From Ampelocalamus luodianensis (Eukaryota; Streptophyta; Magnoliopsida; Poales; Poaceae): DNA of 64,000 nt. The notes under the pieces are model-generated. The model did no database searches. It saw nothing but the letters and a program-made list of their open reading frames with translations, and was not told where the DNA came from. The position numbers and the translations under genes were made by a program. Numbering within the stretch: position 1 is the stretch's first letter; each line of letters starts with the position of its first letter. Where the stretch lies: assembly GCA_036346255.1 (NCBI GenBank), contig CM070622.1:24826751-24890750 (forward strand), in the 5' to 3' direction. Positions 12,870-23,300 of this stretch are shown piece by piece.

Positions 12870-15800
12870 TGTGAGGACCCCAATTTATTTGGCTTGTAAT
12901 GCTTAACCAACCACCTCGTCCTAGCATCACAAATCAAATAAATTGATCCTCGGGATATGTATACTTCCCAGAAAGCAGTATACACACCCCGTTACAAAAT
13001 TAGACATCAACTCCATTCCAAACATAGAGTCCAAACACCACACTACCAACCGAAGATAAACAAATAGAAGTTATTATGCACAAAGGCCGACAGTGCCACA
13101 AGATACACAAATAAACAAGAACGACAATGAAGCAAAAGTGCCATAAGATGGCTATAAACAAAGCCAATCGGCGTGCCTCCAACCCACAAGGCATCGGACC
13201 GACCGCCAAGTCTAGTCGTCCCACGAAACGGCAACACAATCACGTAGTGAGGCCCTTGGGGCTCACCTTCTTCCTCTGCAACAAAACATTAAGCAAAGCA
13301 CACGAGTACAAAGATTGTCTTTGTACCCGCAAGATCCAGCGTGTGAACTAGCGCACTGCTCATATGCTACATGCAGCTTATTTGGTGGAGGCCATATGTT
13401 TCATTTGCACAAAGCTAGATTTGTTTGCAATAATGTAATACTGATTTAAAGGCAAGTTTGCAATTCATTTTATTGTTGAAATAATCACAAATAAAGATAG
13501 GTACAAGTAACCACCTAGAAGTGACTATCCCAATAGTCACCACAATATAGCACGAATCCCCAGATTCGTACCACCCTACAAGTTTTAATTTTAAAAGGTT
13601 GTAGTCTAACTCTTGAAAAGCTTACCCAAGCGTGTCCATCACCTAGGGCGAGGCTATTCGAATAGTTTTTAACCTGCAGGTGTACCACTGCACACACACT
13701 TGCACCGCCTTTAAGCCAAAGCACACTTAGAAGGTATGCTGCACAGCTAAGTCCTACGAGACTTTTTCCAATATTGTGTATTAACTACGAGCCGCTCGTA
13801 TGGATAGAAATCCATACGCTACATGGTAAAGCCGAAAAGACAACTACCCACTCGAGATAAAGCTTTTGGACAACTACCATGCTCCCAACACCATCCCTCC
13901 TGCGACCTCCTGCGACCCGGAGCCAATACACGCCAAAGTACTAGGTCAAGAGAGGTCCCATATACTCTAGTGTGGTTAGCACGCCGAAATGCTTGGATAA
14001 AAATTCACTCACAAGATGTTCGGTCCTTAATTGACCCGGGCACCTTTCCAGTCACACCCAAAATATCACACCAATCTTACCATTGTGCCCGCGTCTAAAT
14101 CATTTTTGTTTTCATTTTTAGTTTTGCAATTAGACATAGCAGTAATGCTGAAATATAAAGTTATAGAAAATTTTGTGTGATCAAGGTTACCGACTAAGTC
14201 GATAACCGCCCATTTCTACCGATACTAAGCATGTCTAAGCAATTTGACTCGGATCTACTAAGTGACAAGAGATCATCCAATGACCTCTAATCACAAAGAA
14301 ATAACCTAGGCTCAGGTAGTAGAGATCAATATTTTGTCTACAGGATATGCAGCTACGGATTTAACTAATCAATTTAACACAAATTAAGCAATGCATACAT
14401 ACAGCTGAAACAAAATATTAGACTTTAAGATACTGGGATTAACATGATCAAACTGCTTGCTCGCCGCTTGCTCAAGTTGTTATGGAGGGTCGTTCTCGTG
14501 GTTGCCGCAAATATCGAATCCTAACGATAGAACAAATAACAGTGAATAAGAACGAAAAACACCGGCAAAACTCAACAATCAAATACAAACACCAATGTAT
14601 ACACAGAGGCTAGACCAGCACAAAAAGGAGTAACAAAATAGCAGCTACAGAGATGATTCAAAAAGACATGTTTTCAAGTGATAGATCTACCCACTCACTT
14701 ATTTATCAGGCTAACCACAAAATCACTCTTCTTATATGATTTAAACATTGGACAGACTTTGATGGTGATTGTGTGCACATCTATTATTTAATCATCAAGT
14801 TAACACATCAAAACAGCTAGCTACTCTAAAACAACCATTAACAGATTGAGAGAATGGACTCGAAAGAAGCTATTGAAAACACTAACTAGTCAAGTATCCA
14901 ACTATGAGATGCCAAACAAAGTTCTAAATAAGTTTGGGCTTTAATAAAATTCAGCTACTAACACACCTAAGCAACATGCCAACATTTTGTAAGGTTAAAA
15001 CAATTCAGATGCTATTACACCAAATCTTCTCAGACGATAAATCAAAAGTACAGAGACAATAACTGATCACTAACTATCCCTTATGATCAAACATGACAAC
15101 AAGAGCTTAGAAACTTAAAGATACCAACTAAACGATTTCATGCTAACCACCACAACCAAAGGGAGACATCAAGTCTAACAAAACCTAATAGCAAGCATGA
15201 TACCAATTTTCGCCATCGACAACGGAAAAACGACAACATAGAAACATACAGAGAACTAGAACTATAATACTTTCAAACCTCCAATACCAATTTTGATCAT
15301 GCACGAGTGAACAAAAGAACAATCATAAGCATGATTAGCGACTAACTACAATGCTTTAGGAGGTGGGGCCTAATGACATGAAATGAGATGAGCACACCAA
15401 GAACGAGAGGATCGGGCCTCTCGACTCAAACGCCGCGGCGAAGGAGTGGCGGCGCGGGCTGTGCGACGGCCAAAATGGGGCGCCTAGAGGTTGCTGAAGC
15501 TAAGGGTGGTCGCGGGGCAGCCGGAGATGCACTGAGGTGGCGCGGCGACGGAGCACGGCGGCCGGCAGTGGGGGTGACAAGGTGCGGCTGCACCAGAGAG
15601 GTAAACAATGAAAATTAGCGCGTGCATGGGCATCAGTGAGTTACCCGGAACTCACCGGAATGACGCGGAGCTCAAGAGGCTGTCGGAGATGGCCCGGCGG
15701 CGAGAGCCCACGGCGGCGCAAGGTGGTCAACGACGACCGGAGCCTGAGGCGACCGAGAGGACAAGTGAATGACCGGAGAAGGAAAGTGGAGTCCAGGTGA

Positions 15801-17026
15801 TGCTCACCAAGCAAGGAATCGAGTTGGAGCTCACCAGAGAGGATGCGGTGGCGGAAGGGGCGGTTTCGTGGACTTGAGAAGAAAGTCCACGCGCAGCTCC
15901 ACGCATTTATGAAACCCGAAATTCCTTGAGGGGTTTACTTCCGAGGATGTGGAACACGCCGACGCGGTCGGCGATGGCGAGCCACCGGAGCGGCCAAAGC
16001 TCGAAGTGGCGCGGCGACGCTTACGGCTCTCAGAGCTCGGTGGAGAAGAAAGGCGATGGGAACGAAAACGTAGGGAAAGCCTTCGGAGGGTTTTGTAGGA
16101 GCAGGCGGAGGCAGCGAGGTGAGACGGTGGGCGGTGAAAAGACCGGTGAGGCGAGGTGGCAGCATGCATGCAGCGGCGGCCGAGAGCGCGCGGCGAGCGG
16201 CGGCGCTGAGTCGGCGGTGACGTGGCGGGATGACTCGGCGAGGATGGCCCACAAGTCAGCGAAGAAACGGGCGGCGCGAGCGAGTTGTTGCGCGCACAAA
16301 CCGAGGTTTGACTCGACCATTATCGCGCCGACCGTTGGATCTGAGATGGACGGCTGAGATTGGTGTATGCATTCGGACAGGTCGGTTGCGCACGCGACGT
16401 GGATCGTTCGATTTGCATCGGACGGTCACGATCGATTGGACTCGGGCGGTGCGATTAGTTGACGCGACCGAGCCAAGTGGTGCGGTCTGATTTGAGTCGG
16501 GCTCGGGTTCGAGCCCGACAAACAGTGAATTCTGGTTTTGAGTTTAAAAGCTGAGAGAGTTTAGGGAATTTTTTAGAGATAGTTCCCGAGCTCCAAAAAT
16601 TCCGAAATTTTTATGGTAGCTACTAGGGACAGATGACAACCTTGTGAAATTTTTCCAGGAGTTTTCATGCACTAGATTTTTCCCACTAAAATTCACAAGC
16701 TGCTGAACAGAAGTTTGACCAGATTTCAAACTAGGTTGACTTGGCCATTTGAAATAGCAAATAAAATCTAAAAATTGTGAGATAATTCAGGGAGGTAGAT
16801 AGGATGATCAAGATGCTAGGAAAAATAATTGCAGAGGATGATCACAAGTTTGAAGGCTAATAATTTGATGACAACAATTTCCATTCACAAGAATTTAATT
16901 CTAGAAAATGGAGATTGCTCGGGAAAATTTGGAAAACTACCAAATGATTTGATGAGACAACAAAAGTTTTTATTTCTCCTCAAAATTTTACATTTGAAAT
17001 ACAAACCCTAAGTTAGGGCTGTTACA
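12870..17026 (-). repeat. LTR A, 5' copy (4157 bp)
   Basis: This is the upstream LTR in the minus-strand sense. It aligns end to end with 3900-8082. In the last about 680 bases only about three substitutions are visible. The first 850 bases and the GC-rich block show many small differences, mostly at CAG, CTG or CCG. The shared palindrome is at 13654-13665. Confidence 0.93.
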
Positions 17027-17246
17027 CCCGCCCACTACCGAGCCGCCCTCGCCCTCACCCTTTTTCCCTTTTTGTTACCCCTTCCCTTCCCCTCCTCTCT
17101 CTCTCCTCACCCTCCGACCCAAACTCCCCACGAATGCCACCACCCCAATTTGAAACCCTAGGCTGCCACATCGATCCGGGGCAGTGGTTGCAGTGGAGGT
17201 TGCTGGGCTGTAGCATTTCGTCGAGTGGAGACGGTGGTGGCCGACC

Positions 17247-17769
17247 ATGTCGACGGAGGAGGTGAAGAAGCTGCGGTGGGACGAGTGGCTGTAGCATAAG
17301 AACGGGAAGGTACGGAACGACGCCAACATCGACCTTGCTGCCCTCTGCGACTCCATCACCGACCCCCAAGGGCGCCCGCCTCCGTGAGTTCGGTCAGATA
17401 CGCTCCCACGACCTCCTGATCCGCCCCCATTTCATGCTCGGATCTGCGTTATGCTTGATTCGTGCAGTTTCATTTCGAGATTTTCACGGGACCTTTTGAT
17501 GTTAGATCTGAAGTGCGGTGTTTTTTTGCAGTGGTGGTTAGGGCCATTTGCTGATGCGGCGAGGTGCGTGTCTACATGATGCTACGTCATTTGCTATTGT
17601 GCTTTTGATTGTTTTTTCGAATGATTTGTGGAGTTGGTCTATCCCAGGTACGCCAAGGTGTGTGCGATGCAATCGTAGCAAAGTGCCTCACTGGTCGACC
17701 TAAAACCGTTGAGAAGGCTCAAGCTGCATTCCTCCTTTGGATGGAGCTAGAGGTGGCGGAGGTCTTCCT
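17247..17769 (+). pseudogene. Captured MOR1/GEM1 (XMAP215-family) gene fragment
   Basis: MOR1 is the plant XMAP215/Dis1 microtubule polymerase with N-terminal TOG domains. The start (ATG 17247) reads MSTEEVKKLRWDEWL, a stop, then HKNGKVRNDANIDLAALCD and SITDP; after a one-base shift it continues KGARLREFG. This corresponds to the first exon and start of the first TOG domain. A shortened second exon may lie near 17532-17562. The third exon (about 17648-17769), between an AG acceptor and GTAAGT donor, reads VCDAIVAKCLTGRPKTVEK then AQAAFLLWMELE, nearly the known plant sequence, again after a one-base shift. Introns are retained, so it was captured as genomic DNA. It lies inside the Helitron, which explains the capture. 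The stop, two shifts and truncation make it non-functional for MOR1. Confidence 0.87.
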
Positions 17770-18075
17770 TGTAAGTGATTATTTTGGTTATGAATTATGA
17801 TAAATCGTATGGATTGAGCACATAATGATGGCGTGGTGCATGAAGCCATGAATGAGTGCCTGAAACAGCAAACACCAATTTCCCGCCTTTACCCTTCAGC
17901 CCTCTACTTTGATTGTGGTATAGGCGTATAGTAGACTGCATAAGTGCACAAATAGTTTAGCTATTCTATTCTTTCTTTCATTTGTTAATACGGATTTCTT
18001 TTCTATTAATTATTACAAGCATCCCTGGAGTGTGCTTCCTGAGCTTGCATTGTTGGGAAGCACTTGTTAGTTTGA
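17770..18075 (+). other. Helitron cargo, probably MOR1 intron sequence
   Basis: AT-rich sequence follows a good GTAAGT donor. No coding match was recognised, and I infer that it derives from the next MOR1 intron. Confidence 0.4.
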
Positions 18076-18339
18076 TTGATGGCGATGACAACTGTCTACA
18101 TTTGTTCTCAGTCCCATCCATATTCATACCTAGAGTATTTTGTTATCACCATTTGTAAGCAAGCCTACCCACCCAAGTACTATGAAACCGATGTTTTTCG
18201 TTCAACTGGTGTGCATTATGATGACGATGGTGGTGGTCTAGAGGTATACCAATCTAACTGGAGATTGGAGAAGCATTTGGATGGAGATGGCATACATGCA
18301 TTCATGCAATTACATGTTAATAACACCATTGGGATGTAG
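18076..18339 (+). pseudogene. Unrecognised 87-residue ORF in Helitron cargo
   Basis: The open frame contains YPPKYYETDVFRSTGVHYDDD and ends in LHVNNTIGM. It looks more protein-like than its surroundings, but I do not recognise a family. It may be another captured exon, possibly with intron sequence at its 5' end. It could also be chance. Confidence 0.25.
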
Positions 18340-18598
18340 ACATTTTAAGATAAAAGTTACCTTTTAGTAGAACTATTCATGTCAGCATATACATAGTAAA
18401 ACTAGCTCCCACTCATTGATACATAGAAGCTTCATAAATTTGGAAAGTATTTTGTCTGTGTAATAATTTGCACAATGACACTGAAGATGATTTTAAGAGC
18501 TGCTAGGAGTTATTAGTGTCATTTCTTGCCGATTAGCCTGACAAAATTTAATCCGATTGATTGATATATGTATTATGGTTGAGTTTAGTGCACATGCC

Positions 18599-18679
18599 GT
18601 GCCAGAGACCTGCGTGCGCTGCTGCGACGTCGACCTCGCCCTCCGCCTCTTTGAGGACATGCGCCGGCCCTACACTTAG
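18599..18679 (+). pseudogene. Possible captured PPR-repeat fragment
   Basis: A short GC-rich island in AT-rich surroundings reads CCDVDLALRLFEDMRR, resembling the second half of a pentatricopeptide repeat (…DVDLALRLFEEM…). It ends at a stop after 26 residues. The composition jump and position inside a gene-capturing Helitron support capture, but the match is short. Confidence 0.35.
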
Positions 18680-19144
18680 TCAAAATTTAGACTGCTTTAC
18701 TATGAGTGGTTGATACATTGGCTGCAACGTATTAAGACCTACTCTGGTATGTGATTTGTAAGTCGTGTGCTACTGTGACAAAATAACTAATAACTTACTG
18801 TTTTGGAACATTTGGTTTTAGATGCTCTTAACTTTCCTTTGAAAAGTTTATAGTTGTGCCATTTCACATTAATGGTTATTTCAAAGCTTAAGCCAACTTC
18901 CATGTCAAATGTATAATATTTCCTTTTTTGTATTGTCGTGATGTCTAAGTACCGGTACAGAACTAGAAGAGCATTGCCTTATTCAATGGTCTGGAAGCTT
19001 GCTTGTGGTTGCGGCTTCATTGATAGTGTGGAGGATTAGCGTGACATCTTGGTACTAACAACTTATTATACGCTAGCTATGGGGCTAACCTAATGTGTTG
19101 CTTTGATCTGTATCTTGTTCTCTTTTAGTGGCATCTTGCTGGAA

Positions 19145-19861
19145 CTAAATCGATTCAATTTTGATAGAAGAAAAGGTGTTGGTGTGCGTAAAAGATCCGA
19201 AGTCTGACACTTGGAATGCCATGATATCAAGATGGCCAAGCTCATCGGAAAGTATCTCTGTGAATTCAATTCCTTTTATTGAGTAGATCTTAGTGTTTTT
19301 ACTTTTAGGGACTAGCATGATGTTCCAATGCAGATGGTTCTTGTGTGATGTTCTTTCAGATTGATCAAATCGAGAGAAGATGTGGTCGTCTTGCCAACTT
19401 TGGTCATTAACAATGTCTAGTGCAGAGGTTGATTGCAACATCTCTTTCATCAGAATGAGAAGTACCACTACCTTTGATGCTAACATAAGCTGCATCCTTC
19501 TAAAGCTATTTCTTTCGAACATGGTGAGCTCCCGTATATGGGCATCTTTTGGCTCTAACTGGTCGAATAGGTTCTATTTTGATGGCACTTTGATCATCTT
19601 TACATGCTTGAGTAAGTCTAGGACAAAGGTTCTTTGTGGTGTTTGCTGTGACCAGCAAACAATTTTATGTCGTATAGTGTTAGGAGTTTGGGGAAATGAG
19701 GTCAATTGTTGTTCCTTCCGGTGAGCAAATTTGAAATATGATTTTAGAACTCCTGGGGATATTATTCTCCTTTGTTTTATGGCCATAAAGAAATAGGGAT
19801 CAATTGCTTCCAGTTGATGTAGGATTACACCTTGTGGAAAATAGTAACTTGATATTACCAA
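19145..19861 (-). pseudogene. Possible captured gene fragment, reverse orientation
   Basis: Two adjacent minus-strand frames (19574-19861 and 19145-19522) give compositionally normal protein, for example RTFVLDLLKHVKMIKVPSK and GIEFTEILSDELGHLDIMAF, separated by a stop and a shift. I do not recognise the family. Two neighbouring long frames on one strand in AT-rich DNA hint at a degraded exon, but chance is possible. Confidence 0.3.
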
Positions 19862-20366
19862 ATCTGATTGCTCAAACCTTAAAAAGTATTATATTTATTT
19901 GCTTCATATAACAGTTGTGTACAGAGATATACAAAGTTATTTTTCAAGGCTAATTCCAAACAGGCATCCCATGGCATCCATGTAGAACATCTCTTTTCAC
20001 GATGGTATGATTGGAGATGGCTTGCTGAGAAGTAATCAAAGTACTTGCTTCCAGGAAAATTGAAATTATGTGTTTGGTAGTCAGTTTTATCGATCGGGAA
20101 TCAAACTAATCATTTTAATTGAGTTGGGAGTCAGTTTTATAGCGAAGGAAAATTGTAATCAGTTTGAAGTGAGTTATATTTGTGATAACTACATCAGGAA
20201 GTGAGATATATTTGGAAGTTAGCTAATCAAAATTTTCTACTTCGTTTGCAATTAAATTGCGAGGGCATGTAGCAATCACCATCAATGTGATATATTGTAT
20301 GCTAAGTCGGTGCTCTTTTGTTTGTTCAGCTCATTGGTTACCATGAATTTGTTTTGTTTTTTCGTA

Positions 20367-20390
20367 GCAATGCACGGGCATTGAACTAGT
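20367..20390 (+). other. Helitron 3' terminal hairpin and CTAGT end
   Basis: A 5-bp stem (AATGC at 20369-20373 with GCATT at 20378-20382, loop ACGG) is followed by GAA and CTAGT. This layout is diagnostic of Helitron termini and is common in grasses with the core GCACGGGCA. Confidence 0.85.
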
Positions 20391-20643
20391 TATTCTAATT
20401 TCATCAAATAAACTTGTTATCTTATACTTTTCTAATCAGGATATTTATTTCATTTTCAACCGGCTTTGCAGGATAATGGAGGACTACAAAGAGAACGCAA
20501 TGGAGATGGAGGAGCTAATGTATTAGTTTCTCCCTAGACAAAGCTTATGGATAGATTCCAACTATTTAGAGAAAAAAATTGTGCCAATCCATAGGATCTT
20601 TTCCTGGTGTATCTGCACCTTTTTTATATGGATGTTTGATTCA
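20391..20643 (+). other. CACTA-like element interior with a possible last exon
   Basis: This is sequence of the host transposon between the Helitron and element B. A pyrimidine-rich tract ending TTTGCAG (about 20472) is followed by a short frame reading MEDYKENAMEMEELMY and a stop, which looks like a terminal exon. It may be a transposase remnant; I cannot assign it. Confidence 0.35.
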
Positions 20644-21289
20644 ATTATTGTAATACCCCGAAAGTGAGTTAAGATTTGAATCGAGGAAGAATAATTTTAT
20701 TTCGGGAGAGATCGATTATTCGGGGAAGAATCAAACGGAACGACGGGAGGGACTATTTGGACTGTTGTCAGTGCTGCAGTTTTAGAGGGGGGAAAGAGCA
20801 TTTTGGCGGCAACTTGGGCCTGGGCCAAGGCCCATCTAGGTGGCCGGCCAAGGGGGGGGCTCCCCTCCCCCAAAACCCTAGCCCCTTCCCCTCCCCTCCC
20901 CCTTTCCCCCTCCCACTCCCAACCGGCCGCCCCCTCTCCCCCCTCCCCACCTCTCCACCTCCCTTCCTCCCTCCCTTGCGCCCTCTCCATCTCCCCCATC
21001 ACCTCCATTGCTGCTGTCCAAGGTGGAGTAGGAGCTCCCTTGCAGCCGGCCAAGGAGGAAGAAGAAGGAGAAAAGAAGAGAAAGAAGGGGAAGAAGAGAA
21101 GGGAAGAAGAGGGAGAAGAAGGGATCCGCAGCGGAAGCATGGTGGTCATCATCCCCGCTGCGTGCTCTTTTCGTTTCGGCAAGGGTAACCCGCGATTTGT
21201 TGTTTTGGGGTCGTTTTCTAGTTGTCTAATTTTCGGATGTCAGTTCGTCGATATTCTGCAGCAGTGAAGTTTGTCGGTTTTGAATAGGT

Positions 21290-21830
21290 TAGAACCATAA
21301 TTGGGTCTGGGTGTCTCCTAGAAAGTTGTGGGTATCGTAGTTATCTTTCATTGCCGACAAGATTCAGGTCATTCGGACTTCGGTAGCCAAAGTTATGATT
21401 TTTTTAGTGCTATGATGTTTCTGTGGGTAGCAGAATTGACAGTGTCTGCTTAACCTGTTTTAAACATGCTGTTAGAGGGGTTTCCAGAGGGTCTCACCAT
21501 AACGAAAAATGAGGCTAATCCTCTTAGCTTTCAGGAAAGCTAAAGATCACTGAATTTGGACGAACTTAGAGAAAGTTATGATAGTTTCTTTGTCGCTGTC
21601 CAGAAACCCGACGTGAAATATTTGCTCTGATTAAATAGATTGGTAGGTCTGGTAGATGGCCGAATCAGAGGGTCTCCCCAACTAAGTTTATTTAGACATT
21701 TCAATTACCTTTTCAGATTGTCCAAGATCATCCTATTTGGACTCCTGAGCAGAAAGTTATGAATTTTTGAAGTCTGCTGTCCGCAGTGACCGATCGCTAG
21801 AAATTAGAAAAGCTAGACGTGATAAGAAGA
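21290..21830 (+). repeat. Three imperfect direct subrepeats in LTR B
   Basis: Three units of roughly 170-190 bases share the order: gggtctcNNc motif, a middle with attcggac/ttggac, then gaaagttatga and a ttgctgtccag-like end (key copies near 21390, 21583 and 21750). Strong divergence implies ancient duplication within the LTR. Confidence 0.6.
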
Positions 21831-22379
21831 TTAGCGATTTCGATTGTAATGTGATGTATGATTTTGGTCCAGTATGTTATTCTTAGTTTGGGGTTATCTT
21901 CTTGTCCAGGTGGCAGCGAGATCCCAAGGGCAGCACCCACTTCGTCCGCTTTTATGCGGTTGAGGCAAGTATTCGGTTATAGCGTATTTTCGGTTGTATG
22001 ATATGATTGTGGTGATTGCTTGTTGTAGCCTTGCACGAATGTTAGCGTAATGAGTTTTCCTTTTATCTTGATGAATGCAAGCTATGGTTAATGTTTCCTT
22101 GAGCGTGGCTAAATCATACATGTTGTTATGTACATGTTAAATTCGTGTATATGAAAGACGTGGGCATGGAGCAATTGCATGTTCCAATCGTGTTGGAGAC
22201 TTGGTCTTACATGCATGTTTTTGATATATGATAGTGAAGTAAGGTTCTGGCATGATGTTTATATTGAGATTGGTGAATGCTCCAAGTATGATTATGCTCT
22301 ATTTATGTCATTGTTATTGTACTTGGTATATTGATGATGAATAGATGTTGTGCATGTGCATATTGAGATCATCTTGAAG

Positions 22380-22556
22380 CTTGGTCACGTGGTGACCAAG
22401 CATGCATTCGTTGAGGTCCCCGTCATGTATTGACGGGCTTGAGGTCCCACATTGGTGCAATGTGGGCTATGAGAAAGAGGTCCCCATCATTCGGATGATG
22501 GGCAAAGGTCCCTATACATGTGGTGTATAGGCTTTTGGTCCCTGTGCTGAGGGCAC
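22380..22556 (+). other. Tandem array of six hairpins in LTR B
   Basis: Consecutive perfect stems are seen: CTTGGTCAC/GTGACCAAG (22380-22400, loop GTG); CCCGTCA/TGACGGG (22419-22437); CCCACATTG/CAATGTGGG (22446-22466, loop GTG); CCCATCAT/ATGATGGG (22483-22502, loop TCGG); CCTATACA/TGTATAGG (22511-22531); and a weaker GTGC/GCAC (22544-22556). From the second hairpin on, each is preceded by or starts in a repeated GGTCCC (GAGGTCCC, AAGGTCCC, TGGTCCC). Stem sequences differ completely. The array probably lies in the transcribed part of the LTR, so it could act as RNA structure. Function unknown. Confidence 0.8.
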
Positions 22557-23286
22557 GCAAGGGTACACAATGACGGTTGTATACCCCATTACACGTAAAA
22601 TGCGAAAGAGATAAAGATAAAAAAAGGTGCATTGCATTGGTTGCATTCACATGAGCATGAAGGCTTTACTCGGTGCATTGTTTATCTTGGATTATTGATG
22701 CTATGAATGTTAACTTGCTTAGCCTTGTTGGTACTTGTTGAGTCTTTGGGCTCACTCTTGCTTTGATGTGTTTTAGGTACAATCGCAAGACCGGCATGCA
22801 TGGGAGGAGTAGATGAATTGAAAGCACGCACTACCTCACAACATTAAAACAATTGTCATTTAGCTTCATATAAGAATAAATAGATCTATTGAGAAATACC
22901 CATGGTTGTTTTATGATTCGATTATGGTTGTGAGAATAGTGTTAATTTGATTACATTCCTATGATTATCTCTTATGCATGAGTGAATTGGATTATGAAAT
23001 TATTGTTAAATGTTATGTTTACTGTTAGAAGCTATGGATAGTTTGAGTTTCAGTTAAGCTGTAATAATGAGAATAGAAAGTTTTGGTTATGTTTATGATA
23101 TTATTCTACACGCTTGATTGAACTCGATTATGATTATATTGATAAATGCCTTGATCAATTGTTGGAACCTCGGTATAGGCGACTATACAAAGGAGGTTTT
23201 GTCGAGATTTTGTAATTGGTCTTAGTTTAGCTTAGTTTAATTTAATTTTAGTAGCATTCCGTGCTCAATGTTGAGTGAGTGTTACT

Positions 23287-23300
23287 GATTGGTATCGAGC
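23287..23300 (+). other. Primer-binding site of element B (altered)
   Basis: TTGGTATCGAGC is the initiator tRNA-Met site TTGGTATCAGAGC with one base missing at its CAG. The gap lies at a CHG site, like many LTR differences in this window. Confidence 0.7.

Larger units (their letters stand above)
3900..17026 (-). mobile_element. Ty3/gypsy chromovirus A (Tekay/Del type), full-length, 13.1 kb
   Basis: Two near-identical 4.2-kb LTRs (TGTGAGGACCCC ... GGGCTGTTACA as read on the plus strand) flank a 4.8-kb interior coded on the minus strand. The duplication cccgc is perfect (3895-3899 and 17027-17031). The interior reads PBS, gag, protease region, RT, RNase H, integrase, chromodomain and polypurine tract from right to left, the normal Ty3/gypsy order. 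The chromodomain after integrase places it in the chromoviruses. The perfect TSD and near-identical AT-rich LTR segments suggest recent insertion, yet pol is full of frameshifts; see the finding on CHG-clustered differences. Confidence 0.92.
3600..20390 (+). mobile_element. Gene-capturing Helitron (about 3.66 kb without nested element A)
   Basis: The right end has the Helitron 3' hallmark: an AATGC-ACGG-GCATT hairpin followed after three bases by CTAGT (20386-20390) and then T. The proposed left end is TCTTAACTACTAAAC at 3600 preceded by A, resembling the TC-starting 5' ends of grass Helitrons and giving insertion between A and T. It carries a piece of a MOR1-type gene and perhaps other host fragments. 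I see no Rep/helicase, so it is non-autonomous. The 3' end is firm; the 5' end is less certain. Element A (3900-17026) is inserted in its 5' part. Confidence 0.72.
20649..23286 (+). repeat. LTR B, 5' copy (about 2.64 kb)
   Basis: The LTR holds a polypyrimidine leader-like block (20875-21000), three related subrepeats (21290-21830), a six-hairpin array (22380-22556) and an AT-rich tail. The exact 3' end is blurred (gttactgattggtatc where gttaca plus PBS is expected). Long frames at 20676-21267 are low-complexity (Pro/Ser, then Glu/Lys) on both strands and probably not genes. Confidence 0.85.

Noticed and set aside
17055..17369. Minus-strand frames opposite the MOR1 fragment
   Set aside because: They are shadows; the plus strand has the recognisable MOR1 residues.
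20676..21267. Overlapping long frames on both strands in LTR B (Pro/Ser-rich and Glu/Lys-rich)
   Set aside because: They come from polypyrimidine and GAAGAAG tracts, overlap each other on both strands and have no family match.
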